From positions 1 to 62,643 of the forward strand of contig JAAYCK010000072.1 in NCBI GenBank assembly GCA_012729835.1: a stretch of DNA of 62,643 nucleotides, given 5' to 3'. Below the pieces are notes generated by a model. That model made no database searches. It was not told the DNA's origin and saw only the letters and a program-made list of their open reading frames with translations. This document shows, in pieces, positions 25,786-34,181 of this stretch. The position numbers and the translations under genes were made by a program. Position 1 is the stretch's first letter. Each line of letters starts with the position of its first letter. Source of the stretch: Syntrophomonadaceae bacterium (lineage in GTDB: Bacteria; Bacillota; Syntrophomonadia; Syntrophomonadales; Syntrophomonadaceae).

Positions 25786-25893
25786 ATGAATAATGAATTA
25801 AATGCTGCCAGAGGAATAGTTCTGGGGCTGGTATTAGCCTTACCTCTCTGGGTATTGATCATCTGGTTGATCAGTAAACTGCTGCCTTTATAG
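25786..25893 (+). CDS. Possible 35-residue single-helix membrane peptide on the plus strand
   Basis: An ATG at 25786, preceded by AGAAGAGGAT with five bases spacing, opens a frame of 35 codons ending at TAG (25891-25893). The peptide begins MNNELNAARG and continues as one uninterrupted hydrophobic helix of about 20 residues with two tryptophans, then a short SKLLPL end. It is the only supported plus-strand gene in the window and it sits exactly in the 254-base gap between two minus-strand genes, ending 11 bases before the formyltransferase stop. No clear promoter is visible. An overlapping minus-strand frame (25605-25862) intrudes into the next gene and looks spurious. Confidence 0.42.
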   Translation: MNNELNAARGIVLGLVLALPLWVLIIWLISKLLPL

Positions 25894-25904
25894 GATTGCT
25901 CCAG

Positions 25905-26750
25905 TTATGATTGTTCGCTCTCTTCCCATTGATAATCAATTGCTTCGTAAAATCCGTTCGCCAGTTTCAAACTTTCCGTTTTTTTATTACTCACAGTACC
26001 TTGTCCTATACTACCGCTCCAGATACGCAGTATCTTGCCGTTTGCTTGCCAAAAGGCACCGGGATAGGGATGAGTGGTGGCACGTACCAATCTGTCCGTT
26101 TCCTCAACCGTCATGGTTGGAAGGATCAATCCATCATCCGGGGTGCGCCCCGGCCATATAGATGCTCGGGAATCATCCTGGGGAACCAGTATGACAGTAC
26201 CATTGAGCAGGTCAGACCATGCTGCCCGGATCAATTTGATGTGTGCTTCATTTACTTTATCATATAATGTTGTCGCGGTTTCATCATTAGAAATTACTAT
26301 ATGGTGCTGAGCAATGATAGGACCGGTGTCAACACCTTCGTCTAATTTAAACAATGTCACACCGGTTTCATCCAAACCTTTTATTATTGCCCAGGGAATA
26401 GCAGCGCGTCCCCTTCCTGTCGGCAATAAAGTCGGATGCATGCCCAAAGCGCCAAGACGTGGAGCCTCAAGTACCTCCTTTTGCGCGATTTGCGACCAGC
26501 CGATTATGAACAACCAGTCAATAGCCATATCTTTTAACATCTGTATAACTTCTGGTTCGTTGATACTTTTAATTTTTATAACTGGGATGTCCTTGGTTTG
26601 ACAAAAATCATCAACATAGATCCGACCAGATTTCTCAGGGGCCAATTCATCCCGTAATGTTATAACGAGGTCTAACTTGCCCCCGGCGGCATATATTTCC
26701 TGCATGCAGCTTAATCCAAGCTGAACACAGGTGCAAAAAGCTGTTTTCAT
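25905..26750 (-). CDS. Formyltransferase-family protein (Fmt-like, probable sugar N-formyltransferase)
   Basis: This protein of 281 residues has the Fmt-type catalytic core: HPTLLPTGRGRAAIPWAI with the catalytic histidine at 105, and DEGVDTGPI with the conserved aspartate near 141. These enzymes use N10-formyl-tetrahydrofolate. The asparagine that normally lies two residues before the histidine (NxH) is Gly103 here, a variant I recall in sugar-locus members with the HPTxLPxGRGRA pattern. Residues 200-275 form a C-terminal domain unlike the tRNA-binding domain of true Fmt. It follows a PglC-like transferase and a PIG-L deacetylase, which suggests deacetylation then N-formylation of a sugar. 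GAGGTG lies upstream of the ATG. Genuine Met-tRNA formyltransferase is unlikely. Confidence 0.8.
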   Translation of the reverse strand: MKTAFCTCVQLGLSCMQEIYAAGGKLDLVITLRDELAPEKSGRIYVDDFCQTKDIPVIKIKSINEPEVIQMLKDMAIDWLFIIGWSQIAQKEVLEAPRLGALGMHPTLLPTGRGRAAIPWAIIKGLDETGVTLFKLDEGVDTGPIIAQHHIVISNDETATTLYDKVNEAHIKLIRAAWSDLLNGTVILVPQDDSRASIWPGRTPDDGLILPTMTVEETDRLVRATTHPYPGAFWQANGKILRIWSGSIGQGTVSNKKTESLKLANGFYEAIDYQWEESEQS

Positions 26751-26759
26751 CAGATCACC

Positions 26760-27326
26760 TCAATAAGTTGGTGGCCGTCTCATTAAATAGGAAAAGGTCT
26801 TCATGATGATATAAATATCCAAGGTAAAGCTGATGTTTGCAGCATAGTTTTTATCCCATCTGACCTTTTCAGCTTCCGGCATTCCGTCATAGGAGTTGAC
26901 TTGCGCTAAACCAGTCAGCCCCGGTTTGCAGTTCAACACCCCTGCGTCCCTTCTAAGTTCATTCAATTCAACTTGGGTAGTCATGGCGGGTCTTGGCCCG
27001 ACTACACTCATATCGCCGCGCAGTATATTGTACAGCTGCGGTATCTCATCTATATTCGTTCTGCGAATAATTTTACCTACTCGGGTTATTCTCAGAGAAC
27101 CAGCTTTAGCTGAAGGAATATTAGCGCTGTTGGTTGGCATGCTTCTGAATTTATGCAATACAAATTCTCTGCCGTTTTTTCCTACTCGCGGTTGTTTAAA
27201 GATCACCGGGGTTCTGTCTTCAATGTATATAGACATAGCAGTTACCAGAAATACCGGTGATAGTATAATCAGAACACAGGTTGAAGATATGATATCGAAC
27301 AATCGCTTAAGATAACATTTATACAT
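26760..27326 (-). CDS. PglC-like monotopic phosphoglycosyl transferase (initiating sugar transferase)
   Basis: This small enzyme of 188 residues transfers a sugar phosphate from a UDP-sugar to undecaprenyl phosphate, starting a glycan chain. It has a re-entrant N-terminal hydrophobic helix (about 8-32), the KFRSM motif (59-63) and the catalytic Asp93-Glu94 dyad in RRTNIDEIPQLYN, followed by GDMSVVGPRPA and KPGLTGLAQV. Length and motifs match the minimal PglC type rather than the larger WbaP type with extra membrane helices. It sits between the PIG-L and formyltransferase genes with gaps of only 6 and 9 bases. Confidence 0.92.
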   Translation of the reverse strand: MYKCYLKRLFDIISSTCVLIILSPVFLVTAMSIYIEDRTPVIFKQPRVGKNGREFVLHKFRSMPTNSANIPSAKAGSLRITRVGKIIRRTNIDEIPQLYNILRGDMSVVGPRPAMTTQVELNELRRDAGVLNCKPGLTGLAQVNSYDGMPEAEKVRWDKNYAANISFTLDIYIIMKTFSYLMRRPPTY

Positions 27327-27332
27327 AGCCGA

Positions 27333-28025
27333 TTAAAAATCTCCTGTCCTGATTTGCCGAAAAGCCGTCTGTAATGCTTCTGCATAACGGAGTCCTGCCT
27401 GGGAACCGCGGTAGGCCGCCAGGCCCTTAATCGTCTCCTCGCTGCGGGGATGGGGATATTCTCTGGTTATCCCCTCATATATCTTTAATGCTTGAATTTT
27501 CTTGTCAATAAACCCTTCACCGACTTCCAGGAAACTATCCGGTTTAAATCCAAACTGGTTATCGGAAAAAGCCCAGTCAGTAGAGGACAATATCTCCATA
27601 TAAAAAAGAGACTTCAATGGCACTATGTTGTCTTTACGCTGAAATAGCCTGGCCGCCGCCTGACAGGCTAGAGAGGTTTGCAGATGATCATTGTTAAGAT
27701 CACTGGGATGGTGGGTAATTATCACATCAGGCATGAATTCTTCTATGGCCTCTTCAATAAACCGAACCAACTCTAGGTGTGGTATTACATTAAACTCAAT
27801 ATTAGGAAATGATCCTAAAACCAGACCCTTGACTCCCAAAAAATTATTGGCTTGTTCGATATTGTGCACCAATACATCTTGCTCGGGCTTGTTTCTTCTG
27901 GCTTCAACAGTACCTGAGAGGATGCAAGTATAGATGTCTGTCCCCTGCTCGGCAAGCATGGCAACAGAGGCTCCAAAGCCGAGAACCTCATCATCGGGAT
28001 GTGCAACAACTAATAATATCGGCAT
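27333..28025 (-). CDS. PIG-L/LmbE-family N-deacetylase
   Basis: From the chosen start this protein has 230 residues. The zinc-binding motif HPDDE is at 9-13, with the second metal histidine in HHPSDLNNDH near 108-117. PIG-L enzymes remove acetyl groups from N-acetyl sugars, often when lipid-linked. The start at 28025 (MPILLVVAHPDDE) is preferred because GGGGA lies eight bases before it and the gene then no longer overlaps its upstream neighbour; a longer frame from 28112 adds 29 unrelated residues. With the adjacent phosphoglycosyl transferase and formyltransferase it forms a compact deacetylate-and-formylate set. Confidence 0.87.
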   Translation of the reverse strand: MPILLVVAHPDDEVLGFGASVAMLAEQGTDIYTCILSGTVEARRNKPEQDVLVHNIEQANNFLGVKGLVLGSFPNIEFNVIPHLELVRFIEEAIEEFMPDVIITHHPSDLNNDHLQTSLACQAAARLFQRKDNIVPLKSLFYMEILSSTDWAFSDNQFGFKPDSFLEVGEGFIDKKIQALKIYEGITREYPHPRSEETIKGLAAYRGSQAGLRYAEALQTAFRQIRTGDF

Positions 28026-28051
28026 TATATCAATCCCCATCGTAAATTGTT

Positions 28052-29245
28052 TTATGAGAGCAATTTCCTTTTTCTCAATAAGGTCTGCCGGTGCTCCAGC
28101 ATTTTTTGCCAAAAATTACGCTGTTCAAACTTTTCCCTGACAAAGTCGATACCGTTTTTTCTGTATTCTTGGATAGTTTCCGGACTTTCGCGCAAACGTT
28201 TCAAAGCCAGGTACATGGCCTTGTAATCATGTACGGAAAAAAGCAGTCCGGTTTTTTCGTGGAGTATAGCCTCGCGCGGACCCGAAATATCAGAAGAAAT
28301 TACCGGTACCCCTATGGCTTGAGCTTCGATCAATACCTGCCCGAAACCTTCGCGATAGCTGGGCAGTACCATCACATCCATGGCCGCCAAATATTTTTCT
28401 GGTTGGTTTTGATGACCTAACTGTACGATTCTTGGAAAGGTATTAAGATAATCGCGGGTTTCCTGCGATAATGTATCTCCCTCCAGCGGACCTACAATCA
28501 ACAAATAAATGTCCGGATCGTTTTCTGCCATTTCAATAAAAGCCTGCACCAGCTCATTTATCCCTTTGTCCCGTGTGATTCTGCCTAGATAGCCAAAAAC
28601 GAAGCCATCATCAGGTAGGTTTAATTCTGACCGAATCTCTTTCCTGAATTCGATTCGTTTTTCAGGATCGAACCTGGTCATGTCGACCCCATTTGCACTG
28701 CCATTGTATACTACTGTCCCTTTATCGGGAGGATATAATCCTTGCTTTATCGCAAAGCGAAGATTGCCAAAACTATCCGGGGCGATATCGGTGCTACAGT
28801 AACAGCATAGTTTCTCCAGGAGTTTAAACATGCATCGCATTGGCCCGGTAAAGCCGACAAATCTAATACCCCACTGACAATAAAGGCGTACCGGTATCCT
28901 GGTCATGGCTCCGGCGACCGACCCCAATAATGCTGCTTTAGGGGTACAATACTGAACGATATCGAAATCTGTCTTTCTAAAAAAGCTCCATATTTTAAAG
29001 AAAGCTTTAAGAGTAGATATTGGGCCTACATTGCGCTCCAAGTGCACCGGATGATACATTAGTTCCTGGGGGCAGTCCCTGGCAAATTCAGGATCGTAAT
29101 CACAAATAAGAGTTATTTCAAAGCCATTCTGAGAGAGAAATACCAATTGGTCAACTAAAAAGACCCGCATGGTAAAAGGTATCGTAGTCATCACACACAT
29201 CTTAACGGTTGCTTTACTGCTCATTCTTATGATATTATCCATCAT
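28052..29245 (-). CDS. GT4-family glycosyltransferase (GT-B fold)
   Basis: This retaining glycosyltransferase of 397 residues has two Rossmann-like halves; the donor-binding half includes FGYLGRITRDKGINEL (217-232) and the E-x7-E pair Glu299/Glu307 in REGFGQVLIEAQAIGVPVI. It is probably cytoplasmic and adds one sugar during repeat-unit assembly. The start overlaps the end of the upstream epimerase by four bases (ATGA); two ATG codons are adjacent (29245 and 29242), and either is possible. Residues 1-15 before KMCVMTTIPFTMR look like extra sequence. Confidence 0.88.
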   Translation of the reverse strand: MMDNIIRMSSKATVKMCVMTTIPFTMRVFLVDQLVFLSQNGFEITLICDYDPEFARDCPQELMYHPVHLERNVGPISTLKAFFKIWSFFRKTDFDIVQYCTPKAALLGSVAGAMTRIPVRLYCQWGIRFVGFTGPMRCMFKLLEKLCCYCSTDIAPDSFGNLRFAIKQGLYPPDKGTVVYNGSANGVDMTRFDPEKRIEFRKEIRSELNLPDDGFVFGYLGRITRDKGINELVQAFIEMAENDPDIYLLIVGPLEGDTLSQETRDYLNTFPRIVQLGHQNQPEKYLAAMDVMVLPSYREGFGQVLIEAQAIGVPVISSDISGPREAILHEKTGLLFSVHDYKAMYLALKRLRESPETIQEYRKNGIDFVREKFEQRNFWQKMLEHRQTLLRKRKLLS

Positions 29246-30222
29246 AACAATCCTTGCTTTATGTAATCATGGCACAGGATCTTAACATAATCCTCTATCG
29301 GGTGCAAAGGTTGGTAACCTAGTTTGGATACGATCCGGTCCTGGGAAAAAACCCGCTTATCGGTAAGGGCCTGAAAACGTGACAATGTTAAAGGTATCCG
29401 CCTTCCGCTGACAAATGATAAAGCGGAACCACAAATAGCAGCCATAAAAGCCAATCCATATGGAATACTCCCAATCTCACCAGATTGACCGGTAGTCTCC
29501 AACCTGACGATGTTTGCCATATCCCGAAAACCTATAGGATTATTGCTAATAAAGATGCCTCCGTTGGGAATGGCATCACTGTTCAACATGTGCATTACTC
29601 GAACCACTTCATTCACGTGTATCAGATTGTGCAGCCCATTGCCAATATTCCTGTACCATCCGCGTTTTATAGTTCTGAACATTTGGAGAATGCTGTCCTG
29701 ATTCTCCGCTCGCCCTGTTCCGATAATGGTAGTTGGTCTCAGAATCTGCGCCTTGAGCCCTCGTTTTATACCATCAAGAACTATCTTTTCAGCCTCATAT
29801 TTACTCTGTTCATATTTATTATAGGGATTACATGCCGTATTTTCATCAATCAAATGGTCTTTGGTTTTACCCACCACACCTGCACTGGATAAATGGATCA
29901 ATCGGCATCCTCTGACCAAGGCTGCTTCGACCATCCGGCGGGTCCCCTCTACGTTGACCGCCTGCATCTGTTCTTCGTTCAAAATCACTCCCGCACAGTG
30001 ATATATAGTAGTAACCTCTTCCGGCATATCTATTTTGTTGGTCAGGTCGCCATAAACTACCTTGAGGCGGTTCGGATAACTATTATTTATTTTCTCCAAA
30101 ACATCAGACTGATTTTTCCTTGTCAAAGCAATTACATCTGCATCGTTTTCTAAAAGGCTCGCCAGAATATGTCTGCCAACAAAACCAGTAGCACCTGTTA
30201 AGAAAATCAAGTCTTTATCCAT
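29242..30222 (-). CDS. NAD-dependent epimerase/dehydratase family protein
   Basis: This extended SDR of 326 residues has GATGFVG (about 10-16) and YEQSK (Tyr138/Lys142 in the frame that starts one codon earlier). Ser113-Ser114 precede them. It resembles 4-ketoreductases and epimerases acting on nucleotide- or lipid-linked amino sugars, such as those that work with PglC-type transferases, but the exact reaction is open. The ATG at 30222 has GGGGGA eight bases upstream; a TTG directly before it is less well placed. It is coupled to the following glycosyltransferase gene. Confidence 0.83.
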   Translation of the reverse strand: MDKDLIFLTGATGFVGRHILASLLENDADVIALTRKNQSDVLEKINNSYPNRLKVVYGDLTNKIDMPEEVTTIYHCAGVILNEEQMQAVNVEGTRRMVEAALVRGCRLIHLSSAGVVGKTKDHLIDENTACNPYNKYEQSKYEAEKIVLDGIKRGLKAQILRPTTIIGTGRAENQDSILQMFRTIKRGWYRNIGNGLHNLIHVNEVVRVMHMLNSDAIPNGGIFISNNPIGFRDMANIVRLETTGQSGEIGSIPYGLAFMAAICGSALSFVSGRRIPLTLSRFQALTDKRVFSQDRIVSKLGYQPLHPIEDYVKILCHDYIKQGLL

Positions 30223-30258
30223 CAAAATAATCCCCCGAGTTGATCAAATAAGCATTGT

Positions 30259-31689
30259 TTATACCGATTCTATTGTCTCAGAGTCCAAAGGTATCTTGGT
30301 CTTGACAGTAAAACCCTTTAGTACATAAAAAGCCAGCTGATTGATTATCAATAAGATGATCATTTTACTGAACCTGTCCATGAAGTTATCAATTCCCAAG
30401 TTCCTTACCCAAATATAGTTAGCATAGCAGAAGAGTAATCCATATACATTGCTCCAGGCAGTTCCCCGCACAGTAAAGAGGGATACCAGCCGGGCTAGAA
30501 GGTAGCTGAACAGAAAAATAAATACAGTACTCCATATCCCGAATAATTGCCATGAGATACCAAACATTCCCCATTCATAACCGATGTAATTATCACCCTG
30601 CATTTCAGGAATTACAAGCCATAGCATTGAATAGGCGTATTCGTGGTACATGATATTACCAAACGGTTTCCCGGGAATAATTCTATTAACTGAAGAAATA
30701 ATCGTTGTTTTCCAGTTAATTATATTACTGATATCATGTCTGGGCGGAAACATAGCTGCGTATAATGGTTCGACCAGGGACAATCTATAAGACAATCCGG
30801 AACTTGCCGCTAAAACATTGTCATAGCTGGTTGATACATAATCATTATAGGAGATACTGCTGTTGAACCATTGCTTATCTCGCAAATAGGTCGAATACTG
30901 TATCGTGAATAATAGCAAAACCAGCAATAAGGGAATGATAAATATTTGTCTCATTCGAATGGGTATCTTCGCATCTCCGTAAAAGTATAACAAACTACAC
31001 AGATATATGATGAATGCCTCAAAAATACCTGCCCTGCTTCCAGTAAAAGTACAATATACAGCAAAGAGAATCAGTATAAGCAGGGTCCATTTATGTCCGT
31101 TCCTGGTCCTGATGGCAAAGGCGATAGCCATAAATGTAAAAACATTGATATTGCACAATATCGCCAGATATCGGTATACCGGATTTAAATTTTCACCGCT
31201 GCCAGTTGCTCCGACATATCCAAATGAATAATACATAAGCAACTGCATTAAAACACATATAACAAACAGTATAAAATAAAAATTTCGGAAAGAAACCGAA
31301 GTATTATCCGACTGGCAGCTGGACTTTTTCGTGCCAATTATGGTTCCCAGGAAACTCAAAACCGTTAGTGTTAGTATCGTGCAGATAACGGTGTGAAAGC
31401 TATCGTAAGTGATCCATGAAAAGAAAAGAAAACTGATCGGAACAAAGATAAGGAACATCAATCTTAACTGAAAGAAGATGATCAGCATAAAAACGATCAG
31501 ATTCAATAGCGGAGCTTTTGATGCGAAGAATTTCAGGAAAAAGTAAAGAACGGCAACAAAGACCATAATGCCAACAAAACCGGCAAAATCAATATACGGA
31601 TGGACGAAATCATTAGTAAGATATCCCATTATACTTATTGCGGCAATAATCACTATGAACAACATCAGTATACGGGATATTCTTACCAT
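30259..31689 (-). CDS. Wzy-like O-antigen/capsule polymerase (polytopic membrane protein)
   Basis: This protein of 476 residues has about 11-12 predicted membrane helices spread over its whole length, with one long outer loop at about 265-375. It contains a TGSRAGIFEAFIIY stretch and no soluble domain, the usual picture for a Wzy polymerase that joins repeat units outside the membrane. Wzy proteins share little sequence, so the call rests on topology and on the place between glycosyltransferase genes. The GT2 gene ends three bases before its start. Confidence 0.7.
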   Translation of the reverse strand: MVRISRILMLFIVIIAAISIMGYLTNDFVHPYIDFAGFVGIMVFVAVLYFFLKFFASKAPLLNLIVFMLIIFFQLRLMFLIFVPISFLFFSWITYDSFHTVICTILTLTVLSFLGTIIGTKKSSCQSDNTSVSFRNFYFILFVICVLMQLLMYYSFGYVGATGSGENLNPVYRYLAILCNINVFTFMAIAFAIRTRNGHKWTLLILILFAVYCTFTGSRAGIFEAFIIYLCSLLYFYGDAKIPIRMRQIFIIPLLLVLLLFTIQYSTYLRDKQWFNSSISYNDYVSTSYDNVLAASSGLSYRLSLVEPLYAAMFPPRHDISNIINWKTTIISSVNRIIPGKPFGNIMYHEYAYSMLWLVIPEMQGDNYIGYEWGMFGISWQLFGIWSTVFIFLFSYLLARLVSLFTVRGTAWSNVYGLLFCYANYIWVRNLGIDNFMDRFSKMIILLIINQLAFYVLKGFTVKTKIPLDSETIESV

Positions 31690-31692
31690 AAA

Positions 31693-32616
31693 TTAATAAC
31701 TCCTTAAGTGATGGGCCAAACTCCATAAAGCCGGAGAATAACTGGCCCAGTACAAAAGATAATATTTAAGATTACTGAATCGATATTCTTTCAACAGTGC
31801 TGCAGCTTGTTTGAATTCATGTATCTGTACCAGATACACAGCTTTATAATAGGCAATTTTAGCCAGGGCTAGTTGTCTTTGTTTTTTGCTGCTGTTAGGG
31901 ATGAGTACCCCCAGCGCATCTAATTTTTTAAATGTATATTCCATTTCCGGGCCCCATAAATCAACGGTTTTATTGGTTAGAGAACCCCGAGACTGGCGAT
32001 AATAGACGAGTTTTTCCGGTTGACATGCAGCTGGACCACAGGCCAAAAGCCGCATGGCAAGATTGTTATCCTCAGCAAACTTCAGTAGCGGGTCGAAATA
32101 TGGTTTATCGATCATTCCTAGAGCATCTCGCCTGATCATAAGAGTAGGGATATTGATCTCGTAATTAGCCAGATTTATTCCAAACAGGTTTCCGTATTTA
32201 TAAGCAAGATCTCTTTTTCCGGTGATTTTACTATTCTCATTGATAAAATAGCACCCTGAATAGGTAAGGAGTGCATCGGGATGCTTATCTAAGAATACTA
32301 CCTGCTTCTTCAATTTAGCAGAATCCCATAGATCGTCGGTATCTAAAAAGCAAATATACTTCCCCTGGCAGTAATCCAGGCCGAAATCACGTGCTTCTCC
32401 AAGAGACATATGGTGCGGGGTCATGATGTAGTTGACCCTCTCATCATGCCGGTATTGGCTAATCATCTTTGAACTGTTATCCGTAGAACAATTATCTACA
32501 AATACTAATTGCCAATTCTGCCAGGTTTGCTTGAACAAACTATCCAGGGTTTCCTGGAGAAATCGTTCACTATTATAGCAATTCATCAGGATCGATACAC
32601 TTACAGCTTCTGACAT
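31693..32616 (-). CDS. GT2-family glycosyltransferase
   Basis: This protein of 307 residues has a GT-A domain: SILMNCYNSERFLQETLDSL at the start, VDNCSTDNS (40-48) for the nucleotide, and the metal-binding LDTDDLW (91-97). The acceptor half includes ARDFGLD and EDNNLAMRLL, where the aspartate of the ED pair would be the catalytic base. There are no membrane helices. It presumably adds one sugar of the repeat unit. It is followed three bases later by the polymerase gene. Confidence 0.88.
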   Translation of the reverse strand: MSEAVSVSILMNCYNSERFLQETLDSLFKQTWQNWQLVFVDNCSTDNSSKMISQYRHDERVNYIMTPHHMSLGEARDFGLDYCQGKYICFLDTDDLWDSAKLKKQVVFLDKHPDALLTYSGCYFINENSKITGKRDLAYKYGNLFGINLANYEINIPTLMIRRDALGMIDKPYFDPLLKFAEDNNLAMRLLACGPAACQPEKLVYYRQSRGSLTNKTVDLWGPEMEYTFKKLDALGVLIPNSSKKQRQLALAKIAYYKAVYLVQIHEFKQAAALLKEYRFSNLKYYLLYWASYSPALWSLAHHLRSY

Positions 32617-32639
32617 TTCTAAGCCTCTTTATATATATA

Positions 32640-33089
32640 TTAGCCGTGCCTCAATGACCAATCATAAGGTATCGATCGGTCAAAAGGATCTAAACGCTCG
32701 ATTTCCTTCGGATCATGAGGAATCGAAGAACAATTGGCAACTATGGCCATCTCGCTGCCTATACCTTTAAACCCATTCCAAACCAGCGGTGGTATAGTAA
32801 CCAAGCAATAGTTGTCAGGCCCCAGTACTATTTCTTGGATCTCGCCTCTGGTAGGACTCTTTTCCCGATCATCATACAATACGAATTTTATATGTCCATG
32901 GGGCACCGCATAGTTCAATATCATTCTCTTGTGTATATGCCAACCCTTTATTACCCCCGGATAGACGCAGGAAAAATATATCTCGCCAAATTGCTGAAAA
33001 TTTTCATCATCACAACGCAGCATATGCATTATCTTCCCTCTTTCGTCGAGGATCTGTTTTAAAGGTTTGATTATTACCCCGTCGATCAA
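32640..33089 (-). CDS. RmlC-like cupin, sugar 3,5-epimerase family
   Basis: This protein of 149 residues is shorter than RmlC (about 180) but shows the same cupin core: GVIKGWHIHKRM with His51 at the place of the RmlC catalytic histidine and His53 close by, HGHIKFVLYD, and IPPLVWNGFKGIG. Members of this short group act on CDP- or dTDP-4-keto-6-deoxy sugars as epimerases or isomerases. It overlaps the end of rfbG by four bases (start TTG, GGAGG about ten bases upstream), so CDP-4-keto-6-deoxyglucose is its likely substrate. Confidence 0.75.
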   Translation of the reverse strand: MIDGVIIKPLKQILDERGKIMHMLRCDDENFQQFGEIYFSCVYPGVIKGWHIHKRMILNYAVPHGHIKFVLYDDREKSPTRGEIQEIVLGPDNYCLVTIPPLVWNGFKGIGSEMAIVANCSSIPHDPKEIERLDPFDRSIPYDWSLRHG

Positions 33090-34174
33090 TGTCTGGCAAC
33101 CTCCTTATCTTGTTGCGTTTTCCAATATTCATCGATATGTTGTCTGCTCAAATCCAGGATATTTTTCCCATCCTGATATCCTTTGTACCATTCTACCGTT
33201 TTATAGACCGTCCGCTCGAAGTCCCACCCAGGGTTCCACCCCAGAACATAATTGGCCTTGTCACTATTTAAGTGCAGTAAGCCGGCTTCATGCGATGCAT
33301 TGGCCTCTTTGTTTTCGGTAATGATGCCTTCTCCCCAATACTGCACTATTTTATCGGCCAGGCAGCGAACATTTCGCACCGATTCAGCGGTAGGCCCGAA
33401 ATTCCAAGACCCTGAGAAGGATTTAGGATCTTCGTATAACCGAGCTGCCAGCATCAGGTAGCCGAAAAGCGGCTCGAGAACATGCTGCCAGGGACGAGTG
33501 GCTCGCGGATTTCTTAATACTATCGGCTCCCGATCCATCAATGCTTTCATGCTGTCGGGCACTATACGATCCTGGGCCCAATCTCCCCCACCGATGACAT
33601 TCCCGGCTCTTACGCTTGCCGCACCGAACCCCACCCGATCATTTAGATACGCACTCATATATGAAGAAAAGACCAGTTCTGCCGCAGCCTTGGAAGCGCT
33701 GTAGGGATCGTGTCCACCTAATTCATCATTCTCACGGTATCCCCATATCCATTCCTTGTTTTTATAACATTTGTCGGAAGTAATGTAGATCAAGGCTTTC
33801 ACTTCCGGACAGTTCCTGATCGCTTCCAAAACATTCACTGAACCTGATATATTGGTGTCGAAGGTCAGTTTGGGTTCCTCATAAGAATACCTGACCAGTG
33901 GCTGGGCTGCCAGGTGGAATACGATCTGCGGCTTGAAGTCACCGACAGCATTTTTCAATTGATCATAGTCACGAATATCACCATTTATATGGTTTATGAG
34001 TTTATCAAGTCCTAAAAGAATGAAGTGATCGTTTTCTCTTTCCGGTGGTAAGGCAAACCCCCGTACTTCAGCTCCCATCTGCGTTAGCCACAAACTAAGC
34101 CATGAGCCCTTAAATCCTGTATCACCGGTAATGAATACCCTTTTCCCTCTGAACACATCTTCAAACATCAGCAT
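33086..34174 (-). CDS. rfbG: CDP-glucose 4,6-dehydratase
   Basis: This protein has 362 residues from the chosen start. It converts CDP-glucose to CDP-4-keto-6-deoxyglucose. It shows the RfbG hallmarks GDTGFKGSWLSLWL near the N-terminus, YSASK as the catalytic Tyr/Lys pair, and AGNVIGGGDWAQDRIVPD. The ATG at 34174 (or the one two codons later at 34168) is preferred over a frame start at 34213, because AGGGG lies just upstream and the overlap with rfbF disappears. It lies directly after rfbF, the usual order, and is coupled to the cupin gene downstream. Confidence 0.93.
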   Translation of the reverse strand: MLMFEDVFRGKRVFITGDTGFKGSWLSLWLTQMGAEVRGFALPPERENDHFILLGLDKLINHINGDIRDYDQLKNAVGDFKPQIVFHLAAQPLVRYSYEEPKLTFDTNISGSVNVLEAIRNCPEVKALIYITSDKCYKNKEWIWGYRENDELGGHDPYSASKAAAELVFSSYMSAYLNDRVGFGAASVRAGNVIGGGDWAQDRIVPDSMKALMDREPIVLRNPRATRPWQHVLEPLFGYLMLAARLYEDPKSFSGSWNFGPTAESVRNVRCLADKIVQYWGEGIITENKEANASHEAGLLHLNSDKANYVLGWNPGWDFERTVYKTVEWYKGYQDGKNILDLSRQHIDEYWKTQQDKEVARH

Positions 34175-34181
34175 GTAACCC

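Noticed and set aside
25605-25862. 85-codon minus-strand frame upstream of the large membrane protein gene
   Set aside because: It overlaps the start region of the membrane protein gene in another frame, has no ribosome-binding site that I can see, and covers the better-supported plus-strand small ORF.
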